Assembly (NCBI RefSeq): GCF_028596025.1 | Contig: NZ_CP117167.1 | Span: 3,844,001-3,908,000 of the forward strand | Reading direction: 5' to 3' | Origin: Mucilaginibacter jinjuensis | GTDB lineage: Bacteria > Bacteroidota > Bacteroidia > Sphingobacteriales > Sphingobacteriaceae | DNA length: 64,000 nucleotides | In this document: positions 16,404-25,788 of the stretch, in pieces | Layout of the letters: each line of letters begins with the position of its first letter | Position numbering within the stretch: the first letter of the stretch is position 1 | Position numbers and translations under genes: made by a program | The notes under the pieces: generated by a model | What the model was told of the DNA's origin: nothing | What the model saw: only the letters and a program-made list of their open reading frames with translations | The model's database searches: none

Positions 16404-18710
16404 ATGCTAACGCAAAACCTGGGCTACCCGCGAATTGGTGGCCAACGACAACTAAAAAAAGCCTGCGAACAATATTGGGCAGGTAAAATCGGCCTGGATG
16501 AATTAAAGCAGATAGCCCGCACTATCAGGGAAGAAAACTGGCAAACGCAGGTTAATGCAGGTATCGACCTGATCCCTTGCAACGACTTCAGTTTTTACGA
16601 CCAGGTACTTGACATGAGCCTGCTACTGGGTGTAATCCCTCAGCGTTACAGTAAAGTGCTCACCGAGGTAAAAACCAACCAGGAAACCGACCTGTATTTT
16701 GCCATGGCGCGTGGTTACCAGAAAGACGGGCTGGATATTACCGCCATGGAAATGACCAAGTGGCTGGATACCAACTACCACTACATTGTACCCGAATTTA
16801 CGGCTAAACAAGAATTTAAGATATTTTCTGAAAAAGTATTTAGCGAGTACAATGCCGCCAAACAAAGCGTTGGCACAAAAGCTAAACCTGTATTATTAGG
16901 CCCGGTAAGCTACCTGTTACTGGGTAAAGAAAAAGAAGAGGGTTTTGAGCGTATAGACCTGATTAAACAGTTGGTGCCGGTTTACGTAGAGATAATCAAC
17001 CGTTTAAAACAACAAGGCGCCGAATGGGTCCAGTTAGACGAACCTTGCCTGGCGCTCGACCTTTCTAAAAAAGACAAAGAAGCTTATGAGTTTGCTTACC
17101 GTGCTATTGCCAACCGTGTAAGCGGTATTAAGATATTGGTTGCTACCTATTTTGAAGCATTGCTGGATAATACCGCATTAGCAGTTAACCTGCCGGTTGC
17201 TGCCCTGCACATCGACCTCGTACGCGCTCCTGAACAACTGGATGAAGTACTTTCATTAATCCCTACACATTTGCAGCTTTCGTTAGGCGTGGTTGATGGC
17301 CGTAACGTTTGGAAAAACGACTACGAGAAATCGTTGGGCTTTATCAATAAAGCAGTTGAAAAGCTGGGCACCGATAGGGTAATTATTGCACCATCATGCT
17401 CGTTGCTGCATAGCCCGATAGATCTTGATTTGGAAATTGCGATTGACCCCGAGATTAAAAACTGGATGGCTTTTGCTAAACAAAAATTGAACGAGGTAGA
17501 TGAATTAAAGCAAATTGCCGTAGGCAATACCGAATTGCTTAACGCCAATAAAAAAGCAATTCAAAGTCGCCGTGCCTCGCAAAAAGTGCATAAACAGGCG
17601 GTTAAGATCCGTGTCGAAGCCATTGCCAAAGCCGATGCCACCCGTACAAGCGCATTCCCGGTACGCCAGCAAATTCAACGCGAACGTTTTACTCTTCCAT
17701 CCTTCCCTACAACTACCATTGGTTCATTCCCGCAAACGGATGATATCCGTCAGCTACGCGCCAAATTCAAAAAAGGCGAATTTACGGTGGATGAGTATGA
17801 AAAAAAGATTGAACAGGCAACTATCGACTCAATCCGCTGGCAGGAAGAAATTGGCCTGGACGTTTTGGTTCATGGCGAATTTGAGCGTAACGATATGGTT
17901 GAATACTTTGGCGAACAGCTGGATGGGTTCCTTTTCACCAAAAATGGCTGGGTACAAAGCTACGGCAGCCGTTGTGTAAAACCTCCGGTTATTTATGGTG
18001 ACGTGAGCCGCCCTAAAGACATGACTGTGCGCTGGAGTAAATTTGCTGCTGCGCAAACCGACAAGCCAATGAAAGGTATGTTAACCGGCCCGGTAACTAT
18101 TCTGCAATGGTCGTTCGTGCGTGATGATCAACCGCGTGATGTGACCACCAATCAAATCGCTTTGGCTATTCATGATGAAGTATTAGCATTGGAGGCAGCA
18201 GGCATCGGTATTGTGCAGATTGATGAGGCGGCAATTCGCGAGGGCTTACCTTTGCGTAAAGCCAAACGCCCCCACTACCTGGATTGGGCAGTAAAAGCCT
18301 TTCGTGTAACCGCCAGTGGTGTAAAGGACGAGACTCAGATCCATACCCACATGTGCTACAGTGAGTTTAACGATATTATTGAACATATTGCAGCAATGGA
18401 CGCGGACGTGATCACGATTGAAACCTCACGCTCGCAAATGGAGCTGTTGCATGCCTTCGCTCATTTCGAATATCCGAATGAGATCGGTCCTGGCGTATAT
18501 GATATCCACTCGCCACGTGTACCAAGCACCGAAGAGATGGTGGCGTTGCTAACCAAAGCGGCAGATTTGCTCCCGGCTCAAAATCTTTGGGTTAACCCTG
18601 ATTGCGGTTTAAAAACCCGCAAATGGCCAGAAACTAAGGCAGCTTTAGTAAACATGGTTGCTGCTGCTAAACAGGCAAGAGCGCAAATCAGCGTTGAGGG
18701 CGTTGTTTAA
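16404..18710 (+). CDS. metE: Cobalamin-independent methionine synthase MetE
   Basis: 5-methyltetrahydropteroyltriglutamate-homocysteine methyltransferase, 768 residues, catalysing the last step of methionine synthesis in the cytosol without B12. The N-terminal domain starts with NLGYPRIGGQRQLKKACE; the C-terminal catalytic domain starts near FPTTTIGSFPQT. The zinc and homocysteine site is complete: His649 and Cys651 in HTHMCYSEF, Glu673 in ITIETSRS, and Cys734 in NPDCGLKTR, each eight residues beyond its E. coli counterpart. A cobalamin riboswitch precedes it, so B12 should repress it. A GC-rich hairpin follows the stop. Full length, nothing unusual. Confidence 0.98.
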   Translation: MLTQNLGYPRIGGQRQLKKACEQYWAGKIGLDELKQIARTIREENWQTQVNAGIDLIPCNDFSFYDQVLDMSLLLGVIPQRYSKVLTEVKTNQETDLYFAMARGYQKDGLDITAMEMTKWLDTNYHYIVPEFTAKQEFKIFSEKVFSEYNAAKQSVGTKAKPVLLGPVSYLLLGKEKEEGFERIDLIKQLVPVYVEIINRLKQQGAEWVQLDEPCLALDLSKKDKEAYEFAYRAIANRVSGIKILVATYFEALLDNTALAVNLPVAALHIDLVRAPEQLDEVLSLIPTHLQLSLGVVDGRNVWKNDYEKSLGFINKAVEKLGTDRVIIAPSCSLLHSPIDLDLEIAIDPEIKNWMAFAKQKLNEVDELKQIAVGNTELLNANKKAIQSRRASQKVHKQAVKIRVEAIAKADATRTSAFPVRQQIQRERFTLPSFPTTTIGSFPQTDDIRQLRAKFKKGEFTVDEYEKKIEQATIDSIRWQEEIGLDVLVHGEFERNDMVEYFGEQLDGFLFTKNGWVQSYGSRCVKPPVIYGDVSRPKDMTVRWSKFAAAQTDKPMKGMLTGPVTILQWSFVRDDQPRDVTTNQIALAIHDEVLALEAAGIGIVQIDEAAIREGLPLRKAKRPHYLDWAVKAFRVTASGVKDETQIHTHMCYSEFNDIIEHIAAMDADVITIETSRSQMELLHAFAHFEYPNEIGPGVYDIHSPRVPSTEEMVALLTKAADLLPAQNLWVNPDCGLKTRKWPETKAALVNMVAAAKQARAQISVEGVV

Positions 18711-18718
18711 ACATGAAA

Positions 18719-18740
18719 CGGCGGGCAAAATCGCCCGCCG
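18719..18740. terminator. GC-rich hairpin between convergent metE and czcA-like genes
   Basis: A perfect 8-bp stem CGGCGGGC/GCCCGCCG with a 6-nt loop lies 8 bp after the metE stop and 31 bp after the end of the opposing RND gene. T-tails are short on both sides, so it may work in both directions but not strongly. Confidence 0.65.
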
Positions 18741-18770
18741 CTTCTATATAGTCAGTCAGTTTTTGAGAAT

Positions 18771-21700
18771 TTAATTATCGCCATGCGGCTTGTCAGCTTT
18801 ACGGTATGCCCATCCAAATATTAACGGGAATACCCAAAGGCTGAACAACATAGCACATAAAATACCACCAATTACTACCCGTGCCAAAGGCCTCGAGCTT
18901 TCAGACCCGATACCGTGCGAGATAGCAGCCGGGAATAAACCGATGGCGGCCATCAAAGCGGTCATCATTACCGGCCTGATGCGTGAATTTACACCCAGTT
19001 TAATCGCCGTATATAGATTTGAGCCTTCGCCTTGTTTCAGGTTTTCGAGATTTTGTTTGAAAACGGTGATCAGCAATACCCCATCCTGGATACAGATACC
19101 AAACAACGCGATAAAACCAATACCTGCCGAGATACTGAAGTTAGTACCGGTTAAAAATAAAGCGATGATACCTCCTACTATGGCGAACGGAACATTGAGG
19201 AATACCAACGCTGCATCTTTCACATTACCGAACATGATAAACAGTAAGCCAAAAATCATAATTAAGCTGATCGGCACTACCTGTGTTAAACGTTTCTGAG
19301 CACGTTGCTGATTTTCAAAATCGCCCTGCCATGCCAGGTGGTAACCTCGTTGCAGTTTAACTTTAGCGTTTACTTTTTGCTGTGCCTCAGCAATGGTACT
19401 ACCCATATCGCGGCCACGTACCGAGAATTTAAGCGTAGCATAACGCTCATTTCCATCCCTGAAAATTAAACAAGGACCAGTTTTTTGTGTGATGGAGGCA
19501 ATCTGGTTAATAGCCACCTTCGCACCGCTTTGGGTTGGCACTAACAAGTTACCAATATCAGCAGGCGTTCGGCGGAAGGCTTCCGGGAAACGGATTCTGA
19601 TATCGAACGTACGTACGCCTTCATACAGTGTTGATGCTGCCTGACCGCCAATAGCCATTGAAATTACCGAGTTGGCATCGGCAGTAGCTACGCCATACTG
19701 CGCCATCTTTTGCTGATCGAGCTGAATATCCAGTTCGGGCAGGCCGATACTTTTCAGCACACCCAAATCTTCAATACCTTTAACATCTTTCAGGATACGG
19801 TAAACCTGGTTAACCTTGGTTTCCATGTAATTGAGCGAATCGCCGTAAACCTTTACTACGATTGAGCCCTTTACACCCGATACCGCTTCTTCCACGTTAT
19901 CACTAATCGGTTGCGAAAAGTTAAGCTCGGCACCAGGTATTTTATCCAGCTTGGCATTCATCTGAGCAATGAGTTGCTCTTTGCTGATCTTAGGGTTCCA
20001 GTCTTCCTCGGGATACATCAACACGTCAAACTCATTATTGTAGAAACCGGCCACATCAGTACCATTATCCGGCCGACCGGTTTGTGAAACGGCGTATTTC
20101 ACTTGAGGGAAAGTCATCAATATCTGACGTACCTGCTTGGAGGTAGCCACAGACTGATCGAGCGATACGCTGTAAGGTAGCTGTACCCGCAGCCATATTG
20201 CACCTTCATCCAGTTCGGGTAAAAATTCGCTTCCCAAGAATTTAAAGGAGAATAAGCCCACAACCATCGCTATTAAAGAAACCGTTACTACAATCTCTTT
20301 CATCTTAAATGATTTCACGAAACCTCCCAGCATAAATGCAGTAAGGTGGTGCACAAACGGGTTGTGTTTTTCGTGTACGTTCTTTTTCAGCAACAAGCTG
20401 ATTAATACCGGCACCAGGGTAAGCGTAGTAATTAAAGCACCTAGCAAAGCAAAACCCAAAGTATAAGCCAACGGTGAGAATAGCTTACCTTCTACCTTTT
20501 GAAACGCAAATACAGGCAGCAAACCGGTTATAATAATGAGCTTGGCAAAAAAGATGGCCTTACCTAAAATGGCACCGTTATTTTTGATGAGGCCCAGTTT
20601 GGCGATCTTGTTAAAGCGATCCATGCCCAATTGAATGGCTTTATGATCGAGGATTACAAACATCCCCTCTACCATTACCACGGCCCCGTCTATAATAATC
20701 CCAAAATCGACCGCACCCAGTGATAACAAATTGGCCGACATGCCCATTAAGTGCAGGCAGATAAAGGCAAACAACAAAGCCAGCGGAATAATGATAGACA
20801 CAATAAGCGTGGTACGCCAGTTAAACATAAACAGCGAAACCAGGAAGGTTACCAGCACGATACCTTCTATCAGATTATGCAAAACGGTATGCGTTGCATA
20901 ATCTATCAAGTTGGTACGATCATAATAAGGTACAATTTTGGTATCAGCAGGCAATACCTCGTTGTTTATCTTATCAACTTCTGCCTTTAGTGCTTTTACT
21001 ACCTCGGTTGGGTTTTCGCCTTTGCGCATTACAACAATGGCTTCCACTGCATCCGGGTCATCGGTAACAGTTCGCTTGCCGTTTTTAATTACGGCATCGC
21101 TACGGCCAACCCAACCCAACCGGGGCAGGTTCGAGATCTCAACATCGGCAACATCTTTTACCAATACCGGCACACCGTTGTTATTGCTGACGATGATGTT
21201 ACGGATCTCGTTTATATCATTCAATAAACCCAAACCACGCACAGCAAAAGCCTGGTTGTTCTGGATAATCATATCGCCGCCAACGTTAATATTGGTTTTC
21301 TGTACGGCAGTAAATACATCTAATGGCGTAATGTTAAGCGTAGCCAGTTTTTCGGGATTAACGGTAATCTCGTAGGTTTTACTTTTACCACCGAAGGCGT
21401 TAATATCACCTATACCGGGTATGGCCCGCAAGCGCCTGTCAATCACCCAATCCTGAATGGTTTTTAGCTCGCGCGGATCCCTAACTGAACTTCTTAATGT
21501 ATATCGGAAGATCTCGCCAGTTGGCCCAACCGGCGGCTGTACAGATGGCACAATACCATTAGGTAAAGTAGCATTATTAAGCAGGTACATTACCTGCTGG
21601 CGTGCTTCGGGGTCTTTAACGCCGTCCTCAAAAATTACCTTTACATAGCTTAGCCCGAAGATGGAAGTTGAGCGGAGGCTCATTTTCTTTTGCACCGGGT

Positions 21701-21929
21701 TAAGGGCAATTTCGAGCGGTATGGTTACCAATTTTTCTACCTCCTCGGCGCTTTGTCCTGGCCATTGGGTAATAATATCGATCTCGGTATTGGTTACATC
21801 CGGGAAGGCCTCAATGGGCATCTGAATAAAGGTAATGATACCGGTTACCACCAGCGCCCCTGCCAAAAACAGGATGAGTATTCTATTTTTTAAAGAAAAT
21901 CCAATGATCCCCTTAAGAAACTTAGTCAT
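18771..21929 (-). CDS. CzcA-type heavy-metal efflux RND pump
   Basis: Inner-membrane proton-driven RND transporter of 1052 residues. It exports metal cations through a tripartite complex with the MFP and TolC-like proteins encoded just upstream. It has the usual twelve membrane segments (first at about 13-32; blocks near 350-530 and 870-1040) and two large periplasmic loops. TM4 carries DFGIIIDGAVVMVEG with Asp408, Asp414 and Glu421, the spacing of the HME1/CzcA class (divalent Co/Zn/Cd) rather than the CusA monovalent class; this is a family-level inference. A gap of 24 bp separates it from the MFP gene. Last gene of the cluster. Confidence 0.92.
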   Translation of the reverse strand: MTKFLKGIIGFSLKNRILILFLAGALVVTGIITFIQMPIEAFPDVTNTEIDIITQWPGQSAEEVEKLVTIPLEIALNPVQKKMSLRSTSIFGLSYVKVIFEDGVKDPEARQQVMYLLNNATLPNGIVPSVQPPVGPTGEIFRYTLRSSVRDPRELKTIQDWVIDRRLRAIPGIGDINAFGGKSKTYEITVNPEKLATLNITPLDVFTAVQKTNINVGGDMIIQNNQAFAVRGLGLLNDINEIRNIIVSNNNGVPVLVKDVADVEISNLPRLGWVGRSDAVIKNGKRTVTDDPDAVEAIVVMRKGENPTEVVKALKAEVDKINNEVLPADTKIVPYYDRTNLIDYATHTVLHNLIEGIVLVTFLVSLFMFNWRTTLIVSIIIPLALLFAFICLHLMGMSANLLSLGAVDFGIIIDGAVVMVEGMFVILDHKAIQLGMDRFNKIAKLGLIKNNGAILGKAIFFAKLIIITGLLPVFAFQKVEGKLFSPLAYTLGFALLGALITTLTLVPVLISLLLKKNVHEKHNPFVHHLTAFMLGGFVKSFKMKEIVVTVSLIAMVVGLFSFKFLGSEFLPELDEGAIWLRVQLPYSVSLDQSVATSKQVRQILMTFPQVKYAVSQTGRPDNGTDVAGFYNNEFDVLMYPEEDWNPKISKEQLIAQMNAKLDKIPGAELNFSQPISDNVEEAVSGVKGSIVVKVYGDSLNYMETKVNQVYRILKDVKGIEDLGVLKSIGLPELDIQLDQQKMAQYGVATADANSVISMAIGGQAASTLYEGVRTFDIRIRFPEAFRRTPADIGNLLVPTQSGAKVAINQIASITQKTGPCLIFRDGNERYATLKFSVRGRDMGSTIAEAQQKVNAKVKLQRGYHLAWQGDFENQQRAQKRLTQVVPISLIMIFGLLFIMFGNVKDAALVFLNVPFAIVGGIIALFLTGTNFSISAGIGFIALFGICIQDGVLLITVFKQNLENLKQGEGSNLYTAIKLGVNSRIRPVMMTALMAAIGLFPAAISHGIGSESSRPLARVVIGGILCAMLFSLWVFPLIFGWAYRKADKPHGDN

Positions 21930-21953
21930 TTGCTCGTTTATTTATTGGGGTGA

Positions 21954-23057
21954 TTAACTATTTAATGATCCATAGATCAGGATTGCATCCGAAGCAACTA
22001 CACGGTCGCCGGGTGTAACGCCGCTTTTAATGTAGGTGGTTTTACCATTGGTACTCAAAACATCAACCGGTCGAATCTGCACGTCCTTTTTACCCTTTAC
22101 CACAATCACGTAATACTGACTATGGTCGAAAATTAAAGCACTACTCGGTATGGCAATGGCTTTATCATTTTCGGTATTGTTAACCGTTACAGTAGCAAAC
22201 ATCTGCGGTTTGAGAATGTAGTTTGGGTTATCAATGATTACCCGCATCTTCATTACCTTAGTGTTAGGGTCAATCACACTCATCAGCTTGTTTACACGGC
22301 CTTTAAACACTTTATCGGGGTATGATATGGTTGTTATATCGGCACTATCGCCTTCATGTACCTTGCTAATGTTTTCTTCATAAACATTGGCCTCAACCCA
22401 TACATTTTTAAGATTTGATACCGTAAACATAGGTGCCGAATTATCCGGGCGGATAGCCATGCCATTGGTCACATTCTTTTGCACCAAAAAGCCATCTGTA
22501 GGCGATTTGATAAAGTAATCGCCACTGGTATTGTTGCCATTAACGCTCAGTACGCGTTGCGCTGCGGTTTTCGCAGCTACAGCCTGCTCATAGTTAACCT
22601 CTGCACTGGTAATATCAACCTTAGATGCCAGACCGCTTTTAAACAAATCCTGTTGTTGATCCAGTTGCTTTTTAGCCAGGCGAACATTAGCATCAGCAGT
22701 AGTTAATGACGATGAATAGTTGGCCATCTCGCTACTTTTAACCAGGCCCAGCACCTGCCCTACTTTTACAAAATCGCCGGGCATTACATTGATGTTTTGT
22801 ACCACCCCACTCACCAGTGGAAATATGTTGGATACTTTATCGGTATTAAAATCAACCGCACCATTAAATTTAATGGCATAGGTAATATTCTGCATTTTAA
22901 CCGTATCCACCTCCAACGTTTTCATTAAAGAATCGGGCACTACGTAGGGTTCCCTTACTTCTTCGGTGTTTTCGTTAGAGTGGCATGAATAAAAGCTCAA
23001 CAATAACAAACCTGTTGCTATTACCGGTAAACTATGCTTGTTCAATAAATTTTTCAT
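21954..23057 (-). CDS. CzcB/CusB-type membrane fusion protein (lipoprotein)
   Basis: Periplasmic adaptor of 367 residues linking the RND pump to the outer-membrane channel. It has a lipobox-like end of signal, LLLLSFYSC, with Cys25. The order is a barrel-sandwich half (IFPLVSGVVQNINVMPGDFVKVGQVLG, about 75-105), a short alpha-helical hairpin (about 110-165, ANVRLAKKQLDQQQDLFKSG), a second lipoyl-like half (SPTDGFLVQKNVTNGM) and beta-barrel domains to the C-terminus. There is no metal-binding His-rich N-terminal extension. It lies between the TolC-like and RND genes with gaps of 17 and 24 bp, clearly one operon. Confidence 0.9.
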   Translation of the reverse strand: MKNLLNKHSLPVIATGLLLLSFYSCHSNENTEEVREPYVVPDSLMKTLEVDTVKMQNITYAIKFNGAVDFNTDKVSNIFPLVSGVVQNINVMPGDFVKVGQVLGLVKSSEMANYSSSLTTADANVRLAKKQLDQQQDLFKSGLASKVDITSAEVNYEQAVAAKTAAQRVLSVNGNNTSGDYFIKSPTDGFLVQKNVTNGMAIRPDNSAPMFTVSNLKNVWVEANVYEENISKVHEGDSADITTISYPDKVFKGRVNKLMSVIDPNTKVMKMRVIIDNPNYILKPQMFATVTVNNTENDKAIAIPSSALIFDHSQYYVIVVKGKKDVQIRPVDVLSTNGKTTYIKSGVTPGDRVVASDAILIYGSLNS

Positions 23058-23074
23058 TTCAGTATCTTAAAATA

Positions 23075-24355
23075 TTATTGCTGGTTAAAAAATGGCGTGC
23101 CTGTAACGTAGTTCAGCTGCTCGAGCGAGGTGATTTTGCTCAGCTGGATACTATTTAACTGGATGGTATTGGTTTTAAACGAATCGTAGAAATCTATAAA
23201 CTCCAGCAGGCTGATGTTTCTCAGTTGATAGTTCTTATATACTTCCTGAATGAGGTGCGTAAAATCACCTTTAAATGCCGGGTCGAAACTGTTATACAAT
23301 TTCTCCAGTCGCAACGCACCTTTGTATGATGTTGCCAGATCCATCGCTATCTGGTTCTGCTGATTTTCGAGTTGAACCTTGCTTTGGTCTATCGCAATGC
23401 GGGCTTGTTTAATCCCACCCTGGTTGCGGTTAAAGAATGGCAGGTTAAACTCAATCCCCCCTCCTACGTAATTATTATTGAATGATCCGTACTTATCGTA
23501 ACCTAAAGAAAGATTAACATCGGGCACGGCAGTAGCTTTTTGCAGTTGCAAATTCATGTTATTATAATCAACCGTGGCACGGGCATTTTTAAGATCGTAA
23601 CGGTTTACATAAGCCGAATCGAGCAGTTTACCATAAGGGATTGAAGTAACTGATTCCTTACTGTTCAGATCAGCATCTACCACAGGTACTATATAGCTGT
23701 TGGGCGATGCCTTGATTAGCATTTTCAATTCACTTTGCGTTGTGTCTATATCGGTAACCAAGCCGTTATATTCAGCCTGTAAAGAATATAGTTGCGATTG
23801 GATACGCAGCACTTCCTTTTGGGCAATATTGCCTTTGGCGTATTGCTCTTTAAACGCCGTTAAGGTTTTGCTTAATGAACCTATCTCCTGATCATATACC
23901 TTGGCCGATTGCTGGTTATAGTAAATGGTATAAAAATCTGTCCGCAGGGTAAATTTTAATGTACGGATGAGGTCAAAGAACTGATCTTTGGCCTGCTCTA
24001 CGCCAATTTTGGCTAACTGGATGTTTTTATTGCGCTTACCCGCAGTAGTAAACAATTGAGAAATACCTACCGACTGATTTTTGTATGCATCGTGTGTATC
24101 GTTGAGGATACCATTCTGAAAATTAAAATCTGGATTGGGGAATAACCTTGCTGTGATAATTTGTGCGCTGGCATTGTCTATGTTATACTTTTGCGCAATA
24201 AGTGTGAGGTTATTTTTTAGGAATTGTTCTTCAACTTGCTTAATATTGACCTTCAATGTATCACTGTTAGGTGCTTGCGCATAAGCACAAGCACCGATAA
24301 CAGCCATACACCATAGTTGAATTGGGATAAGAACGATAACAAATTTTCGGTGCAT
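23075..24355 (-). CDS. CzcC-type outer-membrane efflux protein (TolC family)
   Basis: A 426-residue outer-membrane channel component with a signal peptide ending near CAYAQA. It has the two long coiled-coil OEP repeats of the TolC family (about 40-220 and 245-420): for example NLTLIAQKYNIDNASAQIITA, GKRNKNIQLAKIGVEQAKDQF and ISLLEFIDFYDSFKTNTIQL. First of the three structural efflux genes. Its 68-bp upstream gap contains four tandem 11-bp repeats that probably bind the response regulator encoded further upstream. Confidence 0.88.
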   Translation of the reverse strand: MHRKFVIVLIPIQLWCMAVIGACAYAQAPNSDTLKVNIKQVEEQFLKNNLTLIAQKYNIDNASAQIITARLFPNPDFNFQNGILNDTHDAYKNQSVGISQLFTTAGKRNKNIQLAKIGVEQAKDQFFDLIRTLKFTLRTDFYTIYYNQQSAKVYDQEIGSLSKTLTAFKEQYAKGNIAQKEVLRIQSQLYSLQAEYNGLVTDIDTTQSELKMLIKASPNSYIVPVVDADLNSKESVTSIPYGKLLDSAYVNRYDLKNARATVDYNNMNLQLQKATAVPDVNLSLGYDKYGSFNNNYVGGGIEFNLPFFNRNQGGIKQARIAIDQSKVQLENQQNQIAMDLATSYKGALRLEKLYNSFDPAFKGDFTHLIQEVYKNYQLRNISLLEFIDFYDSFKTNTIQLNSIQLSKITSLEQLNYVTGTPFFNQQ

Positions 24356-24389
24356 AGTTTATTTGTTTGTACAAAGCTATGCGGGCCGA

Positions 24390-24433
24390 ATTAGAGCCGT
24401 ATTAAAACCACATTAGAACGGGATTAGAATTTC
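24390..24433 (-). promoter_or_regulatory. Four tandem 11-bp repeats, probable response-regulator operator
   Basis: Four consecutive 11-bp units, each beginning ATTAGA or ATTAAA on the plus strand (TTCTAAT or TTTTAAT read on the minus strand), start at 24390, 24401, 24412 and 24423. The one at 24423-24433 includes the stop codon of the histidine kinase gene. An exact 11-bp period of direct repeats is how OmpR/PhoB-family regulators bind. The block lies 34-78 bp upstream of the czcC-like start, the right place to control the efflux genes. Confidence 0.7.
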
Positions 24434-25785
24434 GAAACAGGGAATTTGAGCAGAAATTCTGACCCTTCTTTGGTTGAGTTTACGGCAATGGTACCATTAA
24501 AAAGCTGGATTATTTTCTGGGTTACATATAGCCCGATGCCGCTGCCTTTAAATGAACGGCTGTTAGGGCTGCGGTAAAACGAGGTAAATATCTTCTGCGT
24601 ATCTTCAGTCGGGATGCCTATGCCTACATCTTTAATGCTGATATTGATAAAGCTATCATCTACATTTAAAGTACAGGTAACCGGCTGATTATTGGAAAAT
24701 TTAAACGCGTTACCAACAACGTTATTAAAAGCTATAGTTAATAATGCCCTGTTAGCCATAATAGCCAAAGCGTTGGCATCATCGGGCATTTGTTGTATAT
24801 CGATGATAAGCTTACCCGCATCCCTTCGTTTGCTCCAGTAATCATGCATTTCCCAGATCAGTTCATCAATCATTACCGGGCTTAGGGTGGCGCGGGTGTA
24901 CGCCATGTCAGACTGGGCCAGTTCCATTAGTCCGGTTATCGTATCGTTTAACCTTTCCGAATCATTTAACACGGAGTTCAATAAGTGCCTGTACTCATCC
25001 GGTGATCTTTCCTTGTTTAAGGCAATCTCGATCTCACCTACAATACTGGTTACAGGCGTGCGCAACTCGTGCGAGGCATTGGTTACAAAGGTCTGTTGTA
25101 GTTCGAAAGCATTATCCAGGCGTTCGAGCAGGCGATTGAAGTTTTGGGCCAGTTCGGTAATTTCATCTTTGCCTGTGCCTTCTGCCACCCGCAAATGCAG
25201 GTCATTAACGGTAATACGCTGCATCTGCCGGATTAAGCCGTCAATAGGTGATAGTGACCGCTGCGCAAACCAACGGCCTACAAAAAAGATCCCACCGTTG
25301 ATAATGATAAAGGCCACCAGCATAATTTTGGCCATATCCAGTAACTGGTTATTGTTTTGCTCATCGAGTGCAGAAACCAAGATCACGAAATTACCCTGGT
25401 TATCATTGTAGTAAATACCTACGGCCTGCCTTTTACCTTCGGCAAACTGGACATGCTTTTTACGGCGCACGTCATCGATAACCTTATCCGACCAGTATTG
25501 ATGCTTATGAGCGATGAAGGATTGGTTGCGCTCATCATAAATACCGATAAGTTCTTCAGGTAATTTATCGAGGTAACGCTCACGCACGTGGCCGAGTGAA
25601 TCGGTCGAAATTTCATCTGCCTCGAGGTAGAGTTGGGCAGCAACTTTGGCGCGGTCTTTCAGATGTTCGTAGAAATCATTCTTTACAAACGAGTAGAAAA
25701 CAAAGTAAATAACGGTTAAAATACCAAGCAGCACCCCCGACGTAATGAGCGAAAAATTGAAGGCCAGCCTGTTTTTAATTTTCAT
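24424..25785 (-). CDS. Sensor histidine kinase of the metal-efflux system
   Basis: Inner-membrane kinase of 453 residues. TM1 is at about 12-32, followed by a periplasmic sensor of roughly 115 residues that contains several His, Asp and Glu (HKHQYWSD), TM2 at about 150-171, and HAMP at about 172-225. The DHp domain has FVTNASHELRTPVTSI with phospho-acceptor His239. The HATPase domain has NVVGNAFKFS, DVGIGIP and GSGIGLYVTQK. It starts 3 bp after the response regulator stop. A CusS/CzcS-like role, sensing periplasmic metal, is inferred from the efflux genes that follow. Confidence 0.92.
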   Translation of the reverse strand: MKIKNRLAFNFSLITSGVLLGILTVIYFVFYSFVKNDFYEHLKDRAKVAAQLYLEADEISTDSLGHVRERYLDKLPEELIGIYDERNQSFIAHKHQYWSDKVIDDVRRKKHVQFAEGKRQAVGIYYNDNQGNFVILVSALDEQNNNQLLDMAKIMLVAFIIINGGIFFVGRWFAQRSLSPIDGLIRQMQRITVNDLHLRVAEGTGKDEITELAQNFNRLLERLDNAFELQQTFVTNASHELRTPVTSIVGEIEIALNKERSPDEYRHLLNSVLNDSERLNDTITGLMELAQSDMAYTRATLSPVMIDELIWEMHDYWSKRRDAGKLIIDIQQMPDDANALAIMANRALLTIAFNNVVGNAFKFSNNQPVTCTLNVDDSFINISIKDVGIGIPTEDTQKIFTSFYRSPNSRSFKGSGIGLYVTQKIIQLFNGTIAVNSTKEGSEFLLKFPVSKF

Positions 25786-25788
25786 CCG

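Noticed and set aside
16114..16410. A 98-codon plus-strand ORF running through the metE leader
   Set aside because: It lies within the cobalamin riboswitch and platform, its codons match conserved RNA positions rather than a protein, and it overlaps the metE start.
18790..19299. A 169-codon ORF antisense to the RND pump gene
   Set aside because: It mirrors the codon pattern of the real minus-strand gene, has no start signals or recognisable domain, and the pump frame is intact.
24887..25411. A 174-codon ORF antisense to the histidine kinase gene
   Set aside because: Ser/Arg/Cys-rich shadow composition opposite conserved DHp and HAMP codons; no support as a gene.
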